DNA of 64,000 nt, from contig NZ_JAFFJT010000032.1 of NCBI RefSeq assembly GCF_016924665.1, positions 1 to 64,000 of the forward strand, read 5' to 3'. Made by a program: the position numbers and the translations under genes. The notes beneath the pieces are model-generated. The model searched no databases, was not told the origin of the DNA, and saw only the letters and a list, made by a program, of their open reading frames with translations. Positions 23,005 to 36,366 of this stretch are shown in pieces (position 1 is the first letter of the stretch; the number at the start of each line of letters is the position of its first letter). Origin of the DNA: Nocardioides sp. SYSU D00038 (GTDB taxonomy: Bacteria; Actinomycetota; Actinomycetes; Propionibacteriales; Nocardioidaceae).

Positions 23005-24506
23005 CTAGGTGAGCTTCTCCAGCACCAGCTCGCGCACCCGGGCGGCGTCGGCCTGGCCCTTCATCTCCTTCATCACCGCGCCGATCAGGGCGCCGGCGGC
23101 CTGCACCTTGCCGTCGCGGATCTTGTCGGCGACGTCGGGGTTGGCGGCGATGGCGGCGTCGACGGCGGCGCCGAGGGCGCCGTCGTCGGAGACCACGGCC
23201 AGCCCGCGGGCGGCGACGATCTCCTCGGGGGTGCCCTCACCGGCGAGCAGGCCGTCGAAGACCTGACGGGCCAGCTTGTCGTTGACGGTGCCGGCGTCGA
23301 CCAGGGCCTGCACGGCGGCGACCTGGGTGGGGGTCACCCCGAGGTCGGCGACGTCGACCCCGGCGTCGTTGGCGCGGCGGCCGAGCTCGGAGAGCCACCA
23401 CTTGCGAGCGGCCTGCGGGGCGGCGCCGGCGGCGACGGTCTCCTCGATCAGGCCGAGCACGCCGGCGGCGACCGCGTCGCGCATCTCGAGGTCGGTGAAG
23501 CCCCAGTCGGCCTGGAGGCGGGCCCGGCGGGCGAGGGGGTTCTCGGGCAGGGTGCCGCGCAGCTCCTCGACCCACTCCCGCGACGGCGCGACGGGCACCA
23601 GGTCGGGCTCGGGGAAGTAGCGGTAGTCCTCGGCGTCGGACTTCTCGCGGCCGCTGGTGGTGACCCCGGTGTCCTCGTGCCAGTGGCGGGTCTCCTGGAG
23701 GATCGAGCCGCCCGCCTGCAGCACCCCGGCGTGGCGCTGCATCTCGTAGCGGACCGCGCGCTCCACGGAGCGGAACGAGTTGACGTTCTTGGTCTCGGTG
23801 CGGGTGCCGAGCACCCCGGAGCCCTTCGGCGCGAGCGAGAGGTTGACGTCGGCGCGCAGGTTGCCCTGGTCCATCCGCGCCTCGGAGACCCCGAGCGCGA
23901 CGATCAGGTCGCGCAGCTGGCTGACGTAGGCGCGGGCCACGGCCGGGGCCTTGGCGCCCGCGCCGACGATCGGGCGGGTCACGATCTCGATGAGCGGGAT
24001 GCCGGCGCGGTTGTAGTCGACCAGCGAGTGGTCGGCGCCGTGGATCCGGCCGGTGGCGCCGCCCACGTGGAGCGACTTGCCGGTGTCCTCCTCCATGTGG
24101 GCGCGCTCGATCTCGACCCGGAAGGTCTCGCCCTCGACCTCGACGTCGAGCCAGCCGTCGAAGCAGATCGGCTCGTCGTACTGGGAGGTCTGGAAGTTCT
24201 TCGGCATGTCGGGGTAGAAGTAGTTCTTCCGCGCGAACCGGCACCACTCGGCGATCTCGCAGTTGAGCGCGAGGCCGATCCGGATCGCCGACTCCACCGC
24301 CTTGCCGTTGACCACCGGCATCGCACCGGGCAGGCCCAGGCAGGTCGGGCAGACGTGGGTGTTGGGCTCGCCGCCGAACGCCGCCGGGCAGCCGCAGAAC
24401 ATCTTGGTCGCGGTGTTGAGCTCGACGTGGACCTCGAGGCCCAGCGCGGGGTCGTAGGCCGCGAGCACGTCGTCGAAGGGCACCAGGGTCGGGCCGGTCG
24501 CCGTGG

Positions 24507-24510
<4 letters not shown>
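23005..24510 (-). CDS. gatB: Asp-tRNA(Asn)/Glu-tRNA(Gln) amidotransferase subunit B, 501 aa
   Basis: GatB carries the kinase-like step and tRNA recognition of the GatCAB amidotransferase, which converts Glu-tRNA(Gln) or Asp-tRNA(Asn) to the amidated form. The signatures are [16 protein letters not shown] with a nearby CPTCLGLPG (zinc site), PVVNGKAVE, the metal-binding region [14 protein letters not shown], and the C-terminal YqeY-like tail ending [18 protein letters not shown]. The length is normal. The ATG at 24510 overlaps the gatA stop by 4 bp. It is the last gene of gatC-gatA-gatB. Confidence 0.97.
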
Positions 24511-26023
<1,513 letters not shown>

Positions 26024-26027
<4 letters not shown>

Positions 26028-26323
26028 TGCTCGTCCCCCAGGATCCGCGGCACCGAGAACCGCTGCTGCTCCTGCGCCGGGGCGCCCGAGAGCGCCTGCT
26101 CGGCGGTGAGGCTGGGCTCCACGACGTCGTCGCGGAACACGTTCGTGAGCGGCAGCGGGTGCGAGGTCGGAGGCACGTCGGCGCCGGAGACCTCGCTGAT
26201 CGAGGCGACCGACTCGAGGATCACCGAGAGCTGCGGCGCGAGCCGGTCGAGCTCGGCGTCGTCGAGGTCGATCCGGGCGAGGGTCGCCAGGTGCGCGACC
26301 TCGTCACGGGTAATTTCGGGCAT
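26024..26323 (-). CDS. gatC: Asp-tRNA(Asn)/Glu-tRNA(Gln) amidotransferase subunit C, 99 aa
   Basis: GatC is the small belt-like subunit that stabilises GatA-GatB. The sequence [20 protein letters not shown] and the late [17 protein letters not shown] are standard. The ATG at 26323 is used because AGGA lies at normal distance upstream; an ATG at 26332 would add three residues. It is the first gene of gatCAB, and its promoter must lie in the 120 bp shared with the divergent wrbA-like gene. Confidence 0.95.
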
Positions 26324-26449
26324 GCCGTCCATCCTAGGAGTCGGCACCGGTGCCCCGGACGCCGCCCGTTTGCCGCCTCCTCGCCCGGCTCGTCTGCTGC
26401 CCCGTTTGCTGCCCCGTTTGCTGCCCCGGGGGGCGGGCACCGCACAGGC

Positions 26450-27043
26450 ATGACCAACGTCGCGATCGTCTACTACTCCTCCCAGGGCACCACCCACGCC
26501 ATGGCCCGCCGGGTGGCCGAGGCCGCCGAGAAGCACGGGGCCGACGTACGGCTGCGCCACGTCGCCGAGACCGCGCCCCGCGAGGCGGTCGAATCGGTCG
26601 ACGCCTGGCGCGACCACGTGGCCGAGATGGAGGGCCAGCCGGTCGCCGAGCCCGACGACCTGGTGTGGGCCGACGTGGTGGTGATGGGCTCCCCCACCCG
26701 CTACGGGCACGTGACCAGCCAGCTCCAGGCGTTCCTCGACACCCTCGGGCCGCTGTGGTCGCAGGGGAAGCTGGCCGACAAGGTCTACACGGCGTTCACC
26801 TCGACCCAGACCCGGCACGGCGGCCAGGAGTCGACCATCCTGGCGCTGCACACGACCTTCGCCCACCTGGGCGGCATCATCGTGCCGCCGGGCTACACCG
26901 ACGCCGTGAAGTTCGGCGACGGCAACCCCTACGGCGTCGGCAAGGTCACCGGCGAGAGCACCGAGCTCGACGACCAGGACCACGCCGCGCTCGACCACCT
27001 CGTGGTCCGGGCGATCGAGGTCGCGGAGCGACTCGCGGCCTGA
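26450..27043 (+). CDS. wrbA: WrbA-type NAD(P)H:quinone oxidoreductase, 197 aa
   Basis: This is a flavodoxin-like FMN protein that reduces quinones by two electrons. The FMN phosphate loop is [12 protein letters not shown], the isoalloxazine contact is [18 protein letters not shown], and [19 protein letters not shown] with [11 protein letters not shown] is the WrbA family signature. The length is typical. It is divergent from gatC, and its upstream region carries a short tandem repeat of TTTGCTGCCCCG near 26393-26427. The ATG at 26450 has only a weak ribosome binding site (ACAGG). Confidence 0.9.
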   Translation: MTNVAIVYYSSQGTTHAMARRVAEAAEKHGADVRLRHVAETAPREAVESVDAWRDHVAEMEGQPVAEPDDLVWADVVVMGSPTRYGHVTSQLQAFLDTLGPLWSQGKLADKVYTAFTSTQTRHGGQESTILALHTTFAHLGGIIVPPGYTDAVKFGDGNPYGVGKVTGESTELDDQDHAALDHLVVRAIEVAERLAA

Positions 27044-27063
27044 GTTCTCGGCCACGCCCGGCG

Positions 27064-27663
27064 TCAGGTCTCGCGGCCGTCCTGGTGGACGTCGAGCCGC
27101 AGCAGCCGGGCGGCCAGGTCGACCAGCGGGCCGAGCAGCACGATGACCGCGATCGTGCCGGCGCCGATGGTCGCGCCGAGCAGCCAGCCGACCAGCGCGC
27201 CGCCGCCCTGCACGACGCTGTAGCTCCAGCGGAACGGCACCGGCGGGTCCCACGCCAGCGCCGCCGCCTCGGCCGCGGCGGCGCCGGTGCGGCTGCCGAG
27301 GTAGGCCGCGATGCCGAGCGCCGTCACCGGGAACGCCACCACCAGCAGCGCGATCCGGGCGGGGAGGCCGTCGGGGGTCTCGAGCACCTCCAGCAGCCCC
27401 GACACGGTGAACCCGACCACCACGACCTGCACCACGGTGCCCACCCCGGGCCGGACGCCGCGCAGCGCCGCCATCGCCAGGAACGCCACGCAGACCACGA
27501 GGTTGCAGACCCAGAACGGCACGTCGCTGGCCAGCGCCGTGCCGTTGACCAGCGTCGAGAACCCGTCGGAGCCCAGGTCGGCCGTCAGCAGCATCGCCAC
27601 GCCCACGCCCACGACCACGCAGCCGCCGACCAGCAGCGTCCAGCGACGCAGCGAGATCCTCAC
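27064..27663 (-). CDS. YczE-like integral membrane protein, 199 aa
   Basis: This is a polytopic membrane protein with about five hydrophobic segments, resembling the YczE/YitT-like group of uncharacterised proteins. The family-like start is [20 protein letters not shown] followed by [11 protein letters not shown], and a late [20 protein letters not shown]. The start is a GTG at 27663. It converges on the wrbA-like gene and is divergent from the molybdopterin oxidoreductase gene, sharing a 45-bp intergenic region. No function is established for the family. Confidence 0.75.
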   Translation of the reverse strand: MRISLRRWTLLVGGCVVVGVGVAMLLTADLGSDGFSTLVNGTALASDVPFWVCNLVVCVAFLAMAALRGVRPGVGTVVQVVVVGFTVSGLLEVLETPDGLPARIALLVVAFPVTALGIAAYLGSRTGAAAAEAAALAWDPPVPFRWSYSVVQGGGALVGWLLGATIGAGTIAVIVLLGPLVDLAARLLRLDVHQDGRET

Positions 27664-27708
27664 CCGCCCAGCCTGTCAGCCGAGGGGCCCAGCACTAGCA
27701 TTTCGGCC

Positions 27709-28329
27709 ATGCCCGTCACCCGAGGCTTCACCGGCAAGCGCCGCGACGACCGCGCCCGTCGCTCCGACCGGCTCCCGCCCGGGCAGTACGACGCCGGGCG
27801 CGAGTGGCCGACGCTGACCGCCGAGGCCACCCCCGACCTCGACCCGGAGTCGTGGACGATGACCGTCGACGGGCTCGTGGAGTCGCCCCGCACCTGGTCG
27901 TGGCGCCAGATCCACGCGCTCGAGGGCTCGTCGTACTTCGGCGACATCCACTGCGTGACGACGTGGAGCCGGTTCGACATGACGTTCGTCGGCGTCAGCG
28001 TCGACACCCTGCTCGACCTGGCGCGACCGGGCGCCGACGCGGCGTACGTGATGGCCCACTCGACCACCGGCTACACCACCAACATGCCGCTCGAGGACGT
28101 CACCGGCGGCCGGGCCTGGGTGGTCTGGGAGGTCGACGGGCGGCCGCTGCCGGTGGAGCACGGCGGGCCGGTGCGGCTGCTCGTGCCGCACCTGTACTTC
28201 TGGAAGTCGGCGAAGTGGGTGACCCGGCTGGAGCTGATGGCGACCGACCGGCCGGGGTTCTGGGAGCAGAACGGCTACCACGACCGCGGCGACCCGTGGC
28301 TCGAGCAGCGCTACCAGGGCGACCCGTGA
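27709..28329 (+). CDS. Sulfite oxidase-like molybdopterin oxidoreductase, 206 aa
   Basis: This is a soluble protein with the molybdopterin-binding domain of the sulfite oxidase/MsrP family. The cysteine ligand for molybdenum is in GDIHCVTTWSR; GVSVDTLLDLA, YTTNMPLED and VRLLVPHLYFWKSAKWV follow as expected. No Tat signal is visible (the N terminus is MPVTRGFTGKRRDDRARR), so it probably works in the cytoplasm. Its stop overlaps the start of a ferredoxin-reductase-type gene (GTGA), the expected electron partner. The substrate is unknown. Confidence 0.9.
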   Translation: MPVTRGFTGKRRDDRARRSDRLPPGQYDAGREWPTLTAEATPDLDPESWTMTVDGLVESPRTWSWRQIHALEGSSYFGDIHCVTTWSRFDMTFVGVSVDTLLDLARPGADAAYVMAHSTTGYTTNMPLEDVTGGRAWVVWEVDGRPLPVEHGGPVRLLVPHLYFWKSAKWVTRLELMATDRPGFWEQNGYHDRGDPWLEQRYQGDP

Positions 28330-29027
28330 CGGCCGCGCCCCCGGTCGGGGCGTGGACCACCGGCCGGGTGGCGGAGGTCGACCACACCGGCGACCGGCTG
28401 GTGCGGCTGCGCCTCGAGGTCGCCGACCGGGTCGACCACCTGCCGGGCCAGCACTACGTCGTGCGGCTGCGCGCCCCCGACGACTACACCGCCCAGCGCT
28501 CCTACTCGATCGCGTCCGAGCCGGCTGACCCCCTGCTCGAGCTGATGGTCGAGCGACTGCCCGACGGCGAGGTGTCCGGGCACCTGCACGACGAGGCCCG
28601 GGCCGGCGACGTGCTGGAGCTGCGCGGCCCGATCGGCGGTTGGTTCACCTGGAGCGGCGAGGTGACCGCCGTCTGCGTGGCCGGCGGCTCGGGCGTCGTA
28701 CCGATCGTGTCGATGGTGCGCCACGCCCGCCGCCACGACCTCCTCGACCGGCTCCGGGTGATCGCCGTCGCCCGCACCTGGGCCGACCTGCCCTACGCCG
28801 ATGAGCTCCGCTCAGCCGGCGCGTTCATTGCCCTCACCCGCGAGAACCTCGGCGACCGGGTCGCCCACCCGCCCTGGCTCGACGAGGTGCAGCACCTCGT
28901 CGACGGCGCCGAGCGCGGCTACGTGTGCGGCTCGGTGGGCTTCGCCTCGTACGCCACCCGGCTGCTGGGCGAGGCCGGCATGCTCGCCAGCTCGGTGCGG
29001 GTGGAGCAGTTCGGGGCGTCGGGCTGA
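28326..29027 (+). CDS. Ferredoxin-NADP+ reductase-type flavoprotein, 233 aa
   Basis: The FAD-binding domain shows RSYSIASEP and GEVSGHLHDEARAGDVLELR-type motifs (LRGPIGGWF). The NAD(P) domain begins CVAGGSGVVPIVSM and ends YVCGSVGFASYATRLL and then VRVEQFG. The protein has no iron-sulfur domain. The GTG start overlaps the upstream molybdopterin gene stop by 4 bp, so the two likely form an electron transfer pair. A strong hairpin (29059-29118) follows the stop. Confidence 0.9.
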   Translation: MTAAPPVGAWTTGRVAEVDHTGDRLVRLRLEVADRVDHLPGQHYVVRLRAPDDYTAQRSYSIASEPADPLLELMVERLPDGEVSGHLHDEARAGDVLELRGPIGGWFTWSGEVTAVCVAGGSGVVPIVSMVRHARRHDLLDRLRVIAVARTWADLPYADELRSAGAFIALTRENLGDRVAHPPWLDEVQHLVDGAERGYVCGSVGFASYATRLLGEAGMLASSVRVEQFGASG

Positions 29028-29058
29028 TCGTCGCCCGGCGGGGCCGGCCGGCCGGCGA

Positions 29059-29118
29059 TAGTCCCGGACGAAATGGCCCCCTGCGGGGGCTCGGGGGCGG
29101 CCATTTCGTCCGGGACTA
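29059..29118. terminator. Long perfect hairpin between convergent genes
   Basis: TAGTCCCGGACGAAATGGCC and its exact inverse complement lie at 29059-29078 and 29099-29118 around a 20-base G-rich loop. It sits between the convergent reductase and DUF1272 genes and probably terminates both. A near copy occurs at 59724-59783. Confidence 0.7.
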
Positions 29119-29150
29119 CCGCTCCGGGGCGGGCTGAGTGGGGGTGGGGG

Positions 29151-29387
29151 TCAGCCGCACCCGCGGGCGAGCACCCGGACGGTCGAGGGCGGGTCGGCGG
29201 CCAGGCGCGCGGCGGGGCGGACCGGACGGCGCACGAGCTCGCCGCCGCAGTTGGGGCAGCGGCCGCCCAGCACGGTCTCGACGCAGTCGACGCACCAGGT
29301 GCACTCGTAGGTGCACATCCGGGCGTCCGGGGAGTCAGGGGGCAGGTCGCGGTCGCAGCACTCGCAGTTGGGTCGCAGCTCCAGCAC
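29151..29387 (-). CDS. DUF1272 zinc-ribbon protein, 78 aa
   Basis: This is a small cytoplasmic protein with an N-terminal run of cysteine pairs: CECC at 8-11, then CTYECTWCVDC and CPNC. The pattern MLELRPNCECCDRDLPPDSP is the hallmark of DUF1272 and suggests one or two zinc ribbons. The C-terminal 30 residues are less conserved and longer than in most family members. It stands alone between the hairpin at 29059 and ligA. The function is unknown. Confidence 0.9.
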   Translation of the reverse strand: MLELRPNCECCDRDLPPDSPDARMCTYECTWCVDCVETVLGGRCPNCGGELVRRPVRPAARLAADPPSTVRVLARGCG

Positions 29388-29479
29388 CCGCCGATGGTGG
29401 CGCCGACGGCCGGGCGCCCGCGAGCGGGTTCCCGGCCGTCGTACGACGAGATCCGGCCACCGAGCAAGGGCGGCCCCAG

Positions 29480-31824
<2,345 letters not shown>

Positions 31825-31953
31825 GGAGCGGGGGCAGGGAATGTGGGGCCCGGCGGGCGGGGTTGGGCCCACGAGACGGGCCCGCCGGACGGCGCTGGTC
31901 CAGACCGATCCCGGATATTCATTTGGCCGATGTCGGTGCCCACCCCTACTCTC

Positions 31954-31980
31954 GATGAAACGAAACGGTTTCGTTTCATC
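31954..31980. promoter_or_regulatory. Perfect 27-bp palindrome, TetR operator
   Basis: GATGAAACGAAAC and GTTTCGTTTCATC form a perfect 13-bp inverted repeat around one G, 47 bp before the tetR start. It is strikingly A/T-rich for this genome. It is the likely binding site of the TetR protein that controls itself and the MFS exporter. Confidence 0.8.
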
Positions 31981-32027
31981 TGTGACCGGCGCCACACCCC
32001 ACGACCACCCGACCGGAGACCCGAACC

Positions 32028-32636
32028 ATGTCACCCGTACCCCCGCCCGCGAGCGAGGCCGCTGCCACGCGGCCGCGCGTCGAGGGCAGCCGCGAGCGCG
32101 AGATCCTCGAGGCGACGCTGGAGGTGCTGGCCGACGTGGGCTACGACCGGTTGACCATGGACGCGGTGGCGGCCCGCGCGAAGGCCTCCAAGGCCACGCT
32201 CTACCGCCGCTGGTCGACCAAGCCCCAGCTGGTCATCGAGGCGCTCCTCGTCGACAAGCAGGTGCCCGAGGTGCCCGACACCGGGTCGCTGCGCGGCGAC
32301 CTCATCGGCGCCTTCTGCGGTGCGGCTGGGCTGACCGACCACCAGCAGACGTCGCTGTTCGGCGGCGTCCTCACCGCGATCATGCGCGACCCGGAGTTCG
32401 CGGCGCTGTTCCGCCGCGACTTCATCGGTCCCAAAGTCCGGGCGACCCAGGTCATCTACGACCGGGCCCGCGCCCGCGGGGAGATCGGGGACCACATCGA
32501 CCTCGAGCTCCTGGCCCCCGCCCTCCCGGGCATCGTCATGCACCGCCTCTTCCTCATGGGCGAGGCGCCCACCCCCGAGCTGATCACCCGTGTGATCGAC
32601 CAGATCATCCTCCCGGCCGCGACCCGCGACCAGTGA
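32028..32636 (+). CDS. TetR family transcriptional regulator, 202 aa
   Basis: The N-terminal helix-turn-helix is clear: REILEATLEVLADVGYDRLT, MDAVAARAKASKATLYRRW and then STKPQLVIEAL. The C-terminal ligand and dimer domain resembles the TetR_C_16/AcrR-like group (GVLTAIMRDPEFAALFRRDF). The ATG at 32028 has no strong ribosome binding site. It precedes an MFS drug exporter by 32 bp on the same strand, and a perfect palindrome lies upstream, so it probably represses both genes until a drug-like ligand binds. Confidence 0.92.
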   Translation: MSPVPPPASEAAATRPRVEGSREREILEATLEVLADVGYDRLTMDAVAARAKASKATLYRRWSTKPQLVIEALLVDKQVPEVPDTGSLRGDLIGAFCGAAGLTDHQQTSLFGGVLTAIMRDPEFAALFRRDFIGPKVRATQVIYDRARARGEIGDHIDLELLAPALPGIVMHRLFLMGEAPTPELITRVIDQIILPAATRDQ

Positions 32637-32668
32637 GACAACACCCGCCCACGAAGCGAGAAGGAACC

Positions 32669-34249
32669 ATGACCCAGCAGACCTTGCCGGATGCACCGGC
32701 GCCCGAGAAGGAGCTCCACCTCGGGTGGGCGCTCGTGCTGATCTCGGTCGCCCAGCTGATGGTGGTGCTCGACGGCACCATCGTGAACATCGCCCTGCCC
32801 TACATCCAGGCCGACCTGGAGATCAGCAATGCGAACCTGACCTGGATCGTCACCGGCTACGCGCTCGCCTTCGGCAGCCTGCTGCTCCTCGGTGGCCGAC
32901 TCGGCGATCTCTACGGCCGCCGCCGGATCTTCATCACCGGCCTCACCGTGTTCAGCATCGCCTCGCTGCTCGGCGGCCTCGCCACCAACGAGGGCCTGCT
33001 GCTCGCTGCCCGGGGGCTCCAGGGCCTCGGCGCCGCGCTCGCCGCGCCCGCCGCACTGGCCCTGATCACCACGACCTTCCCGGCCGGCCCGGCCCGCAAC
33101 CGCGCGTTCGCGGTCTACGCCGCCATGTCGGGCGTCGGCGCGGCCGTCGGCCTGCTGCTCGGCGGCTGGCTCACCGGTCTGCACGGCTTCCTCGGCACCG
33201 ACCTCGAGGGCTGGCGCCTCACGCTGCTGATCAACACCCCGATCGGTATCGCCACCGCGCTCCTGGCCCCTCGCTTCCTCCGCGAGTCCGAGTCGCACCC
33301 GGGTCAGCTCGACCTGCCGGGCGCCCTGACCGGCACGTTCGGTCTGCTCGGCTTGGTCTACGGCTTCAGCCGCGCCGGTGAGGACGGCTGGAGCGACGGC
33401 CTGACCATCGCCAGCCTCGCGGCCGGTGTCGTGCTCATCGCGGTCTTCCTCGTGATCGAGAGCCGGGTCGCCCACCCGCTGCTGCCCTCGCGGGTCTTCG
33501 TGAACCGCACCCGCGCGGCCAGCTTCGTCGCCATGTTCCTTGCTCCCGCGGCGATGTTCGCGATGTTCTACTACCTCAGCCAGTACATCCAGATCGTGAT
33601 GGACTACAGCCCGCTGCGCGCCGGCGTCGCCTTCCTCCCGTTCTGCTTCGGCCTCGTGGCCGCGGCGGGCCTGGCCTCCAACCTGGTCAACCGGATCGAC
33701 GCGCGCTACCTCGCTGGTGTCGGCACCCTGCTCGCCGCCGGCGGCCTGTTCGGCTTCTCGCGTCTGCCCTACGACACCTCGTTCCCGGTCGAGGCCGTCA
33801 CCGGCAGCTACGCCACCGACCTGCTGCCGTTCATCCTGATGATGTCCTTCGGCATGGGGCTGACCTTCGTGCCGCTGACCCTCACGGCAGTCCACCACCT
33901 GCGCAACGAGGACTCCGGCATCGGCTCGGGGGTGCTCAACACGATGCAGCAGGTGGGCGGGGCGCTGGGCCTCGCGGTCCTGGCCACCATCGCGACGCAG
34001 ACGTTCACCGACCGCACCGCCGAGCTCAGCACCGCGGCGCAGGCGGCCGGCGGAGCGCAGGCGAGCCCCGAGCAGGCGGCGGCGTTCGAGCGCATCGTGG
34101 GTGGGCAGATCTTCACCGAGAGCGCCACCAACGCGTTCCTCGTCGGGGCCGCACTGATGCTCGCGGCGTCGCTGGTGATCTGGGCGTTCCTCAACGTCAA
34201 GCACACCGAGCTGGCGACCGACGGCCCGGAGGGCGTCCACGTCGGCTGA
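32669..34249 (+). CDS. MFS drug exporter, DHA2/EmrB-QacA type, 526 aa
   Basis: This is a proton-driven exporter with 14 predicted membrane helices. Motif A-like and family markers include QLMVVLDGTIVNIALPYIQ, WIVTGYALAFGSLLLLGGRL then GDLYGRRRIF, and motif C-like GVGAAVGLLLGGWLT. The ATG at 32669 follows AGAAGGAACC. It lies 32 bp after the TetR gene, forming one transcription unit. The substrate is likely an antibiotic or other amphiphile. A strong hairpin follows within the 3' end of the convergent gene. Confidence 0.92.
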   Translation: MTQQTLPDAPAPEKELHLGWALVLISVAQLMVVLDGTIVNIALPYIQADLEISNANLTWIVTGYALAFGSLLLLGGRLGDLYGRRRIFITGLTVFSIASLLGGLATNEGLLLAARGLQGLGAALAAPAALALITTTFPAGPARNRAFAVYAAMSGVGAAVGLLLGGWLTGLHGFLGTDLEGWRLTLLINTPIGIATALLAPRFLRESESHPGQLDLPGALTGTFGLLGLVYGFSRAGEDGWSDGLTIASLAAGVVLIAVFLVIESRVAHPLLPSRVFVNRTRAASFVAMFLAPAAMFAMFYYLSQYIQIVMDYSPLRAGVAFLPFCFGLVAAAGLASNLVNRIDARYLAGVGTLLAAGGLFGFSRLPYDTSFPVEAVTGSYATDLLPFILMMSFGMGLTFVPLTLTAVHHLRNEDSGIGSGVLNTMQQVGGALGLAVLATIATQTFTDRTAELSTAAQAAGGAQASPEQAAAFERIVGGQIFTESATNAFLVGAALMLAASLVIWAFLNVKHTELATDGPEGVHVG

Positions 34250-34254
34250 CGCGC

Positions 34255-35259
34255 TCAGCCGCCCACGTTGACGGCGCTCGCCCTGACCAGGGCGAGCGCC
34301 GTTCGCGTCCACGCAGGCGTTGCACCGGCCAGCCCGCCCCCGGGGGTGAGCACCAGGTGGTCGGTGACCGCCTCGGGGTCGAGGCCGAGCATGTCGAGCC
34401 AGCGCAGCACCGCCTCCGTGACGCCCACCTCGGTGGGCTCGACGGCCGGGGGCAGCGACGCGACGACGCCGAGGGCGACCCGCTCCCCCGCCTCCAGCGC
34501 CTCGGCCAGCACGTCGTGGTCGGCGGCGGTCAGCACCGACAGATCGGCGGAGAGACCACGGGCACCGGCCCCGCGCAGCAGCTGCCACGGCGTGCCCGGC
34601 GCGCACGAGTGCACCCACGGCTCACCGCCCGCCTCGCCGATCTCGCCCAGCACCCACTCCAGGGCCTGGCTCGCCTCGGGCACGTCGACCGTGCGGTGCC
34701 GGCCGAAGCCCGAGGCCGTCGGCACCGCGCCGCCCAGCACGGCGGGCAGCGCCGGCTCGTCGACCTGCACCACCACCGTCTCGACACCCGGGAGCCGGCG
34801 ACGCACGTCGCGGACGTGCTCGGCGATCCCCTCGGCCAGGGCCTGGGCCAGGTCGCGGCGGGCGCCGTGGTCGGCCAGCAGCCGGTCGCCGCGGGGGCGC
34901 TCGACGGTGGCGGCCATCGTCCACGGCCCGGCCACCTGCACCTTGGCGGTGCCGGTCAGGCCCTGCCCCACCTCCTCGAAGGTGTCGAGGTCCTGCCCGA
35001 GCAGGCTCCGGGCGCGGCGCTGGTCGAGCGCGGGCGAGCCGGTGGAGCCGGTGAGCCGCCAGCCGGCAGGCTGGAGGTCGGCGTCGAGCGCGGTGAGCAG
35101 GCCGACCGTGCGACCGACCATCGAGGCGGTCGCGCCGCGACCTGGCACCTCGGGCAGGTGGGGCAGGTCGGGCAGCTCGCCGAGCACCGTGCGCACCGCC
35201 TCGTCGTACGCCGCCTGGTCGTCGCCGGGCCAGGAGCCCACCCCGGTCGCCCGGGTCAC
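34255..35259 (-). CDS. MetE-like (B12-independent methionine synthase C-domain-like) protein, 334 aa
   Basis: This is a TIM-barrel protein resembling only the C-terminal catalytic half of MetE (about 750 residues in full). [34 protein letters not shown] and the zinc-ligand motif WVHSCAPG are present. At the place where MetE has its last zinc cysteine (usual pattern P-x-C-G-L) this protein reads LTPGGGLAG, with Gly encoded by GGC at 34336-34338. It may therefore bind zinc differently or not at all. The GTG start overlaps the mnmA stop by 4 bp. Its real activity is uncertain. Confidence 0.82.
   Translation of the reverse strand: MTRATGVGSWPGDDQAAYDEAVRTVLGELPDLPHLPEVPGRGATASMVGRTVGLLTALDADLQPAGWRLTGSTGSPALDQRRARSLLGQDLDTFEEVGQGLTGTAKVQVAGPWTMAATVERPRGDRLLADHGARRDLAQALAEGIAEHVRDVRRRLPGVETVVVQVDEPALPAVLGGAVPTASGFGRHRTVDVPEASQALEWVLGEIGEAGGEPWVHSCAPGTPWQLLRGAGARGLSADLSVLTAADHDVLAEALEAGERVALGVVASLPPAVEPTEVGVTEAVLRWLDMLGLDPEAVTDHLVLTPGGGLAGATPAWTRTALALVRASAVNVGG
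34271..34302 (+). terminator. Strong hairpin terminator inside the convergent gene's 3' end
   Basis: ACGGCGCTCGCCCT and AGGGCGAGCGCCGT pair perfectly over 14 bp around GACC, 22 bp after the MFS stop. It lies within the last 20 codons of the MetE-like gene on the other strand. There is no T run. Confidence 0.55.
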
Positions 35260-36359
35260 GCCTCGACCCGCCGGGTGGCGCTGATCGTGGCCGAGCCGAC
35301 GACCCGGCTGCCGTCGTAGACGACCGCGGCCTGGCCGGGCGCGACGCCGGAGGCGGGGTCGAGCAGGTCGATCTCGACGGTGTCGCCGCTGACCCGCACG
35401 CCGGCGCGGTGCTCCTCGCCGTGGGCGCGCAGCTGGACGGTGACGCCGGGACCCGTGAGCGCGTCCGGCACGGTGCCGCACCAGCGGGGGCGGGTCGCGG
35501 TCAGCCCGTCGACGGCCAGCCGCTCGCGCGGGCCGACGGTGACGGTGCCCGAGACCGGCTCGATGTCGAGCACGAAGCGGGGCCTCCCGTCGGGTGCCGG
35601 CCGGCCGATCCGCAGCCCCTTGCGCTGGCCGATCGTGAACGCGTAGGTGCCCTCGTGCTCGCCCAGCACGGCGCCGGCCTCGTCGACGATGGCGCCGCCG
35701 TGGTTGGGGGCGCGGTCGCCGAGCTTCTCGCGCAGCCAGCCGGCGTTGTCGCCGTCGGCGACGAAGCAGATGTCGTGGCTGTCGGGCTTGTCGGCCACCA
35801 GCAGCCCGCGCGCCGCGGCCTCGGCCCGCACCTCGGTCTTGGTCGAGCCGCCGAGCGGGAACAGCGAGTGCCGCAGCTGGTCCTGGTCGAGCACGCCCAG
35901 CACGTAGCTCTGGTCCTTGCCCTGGTCGACCGCACGGTGCATCTCCACCAGCCCGTCGGGGCCGGTCGCGAGCCGCGCGTAGTGGCCGGTGGCGACCGCG
36001 TCGAAGCCGAGGGCCAGCGCCCGGTCGAGCACGGCGGCGAACTTGATCTTCTCGTTGCAGCGCAGGCACGGGTTGGGGGTGCGGCCGGCGGCGTACTCGT
36101 CCATGAAGTCCTCCACGACGTCCTCGTGGAAGCGCTCGGAGAGGTCCCAGACGTAGAACGGGATGCCGATCACGTCAGCGGCCCGGCGGGCGTCGTTGGC
36201 GTCCTCGATGGTGCAGCAGCCGCGCGCCCCCGAGCGGTACGACGCCGGGTTGCGCGACAGCGCCAGGTGGACGCCGGTGACGTCGTGGCCGGCCTCGGCG
36301 GCGCGGGCCGCGGCGACCGCGGAGTCGACGCCCCCGGACATCGCGGCGAGGACCTTCAC
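35256..36359 (-). CDS. mnmA: tRNA 2-thiouridylase MnmA, 367 aa
   Basis: MnmA adds sulfur to uridine 34 of Glu, Gln and Lys tRNAs. The PP-loop [10 protein letters not shown] is near the N terminus; the catalytic cysteines are in [16 protein letters not shown] and in [20 protein letters not shown] and [13 protein letters not shown] are standard. The start is a GTG at 36359. It lies 7 bp after the cysteine desulfurase gene, which would supply the sulfur, and its stop overlaps the MetE-like start. Confidence 0.96.
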   Translation of the reverse strand: MKVLAAMSGGVDSAVAAARAAEAGHDVTGVHLALSRNPASYRSGARGCCTIEDANDARRAADVIGIPFYVWDLSERFHEDVVEDFMDEYAAGRTPNPCLRCNEKIKFAAVLDRALALGFDAVATGHYARLATGPDGLVEMHRAVDQGKDQSYVLGVLDQDQLRHSLFPLGGSTKTEVRAEAAARGLLVADKPDSHDICFVADGDNAGWLREKLGDRAPNHGGAIVDEAGAVLGEHEGTYAFTIGQRKGLRIGRPAPDGRPRFVLDIEPVSGTVTVGPRERLAVDGLTATRPRWCGTVPDALTGPGVTVQLRAHGEEHRAGVRVSGDTVEIDLLDPASGVAPGQAAVVYDGSRVVGSATISATRRVEA

Positions 36360-36366
36360 GACGCCG

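Noticed and set aside
26368-26430. Tandem TTTGCTGCCCCG repeats before the wrbA-like gene as an operator
   Set aside because: Only about two and a half direct copies are present with no dyad symmetry, and they fall within a G/C-rich stretch. It is mentioned only as an oddity.
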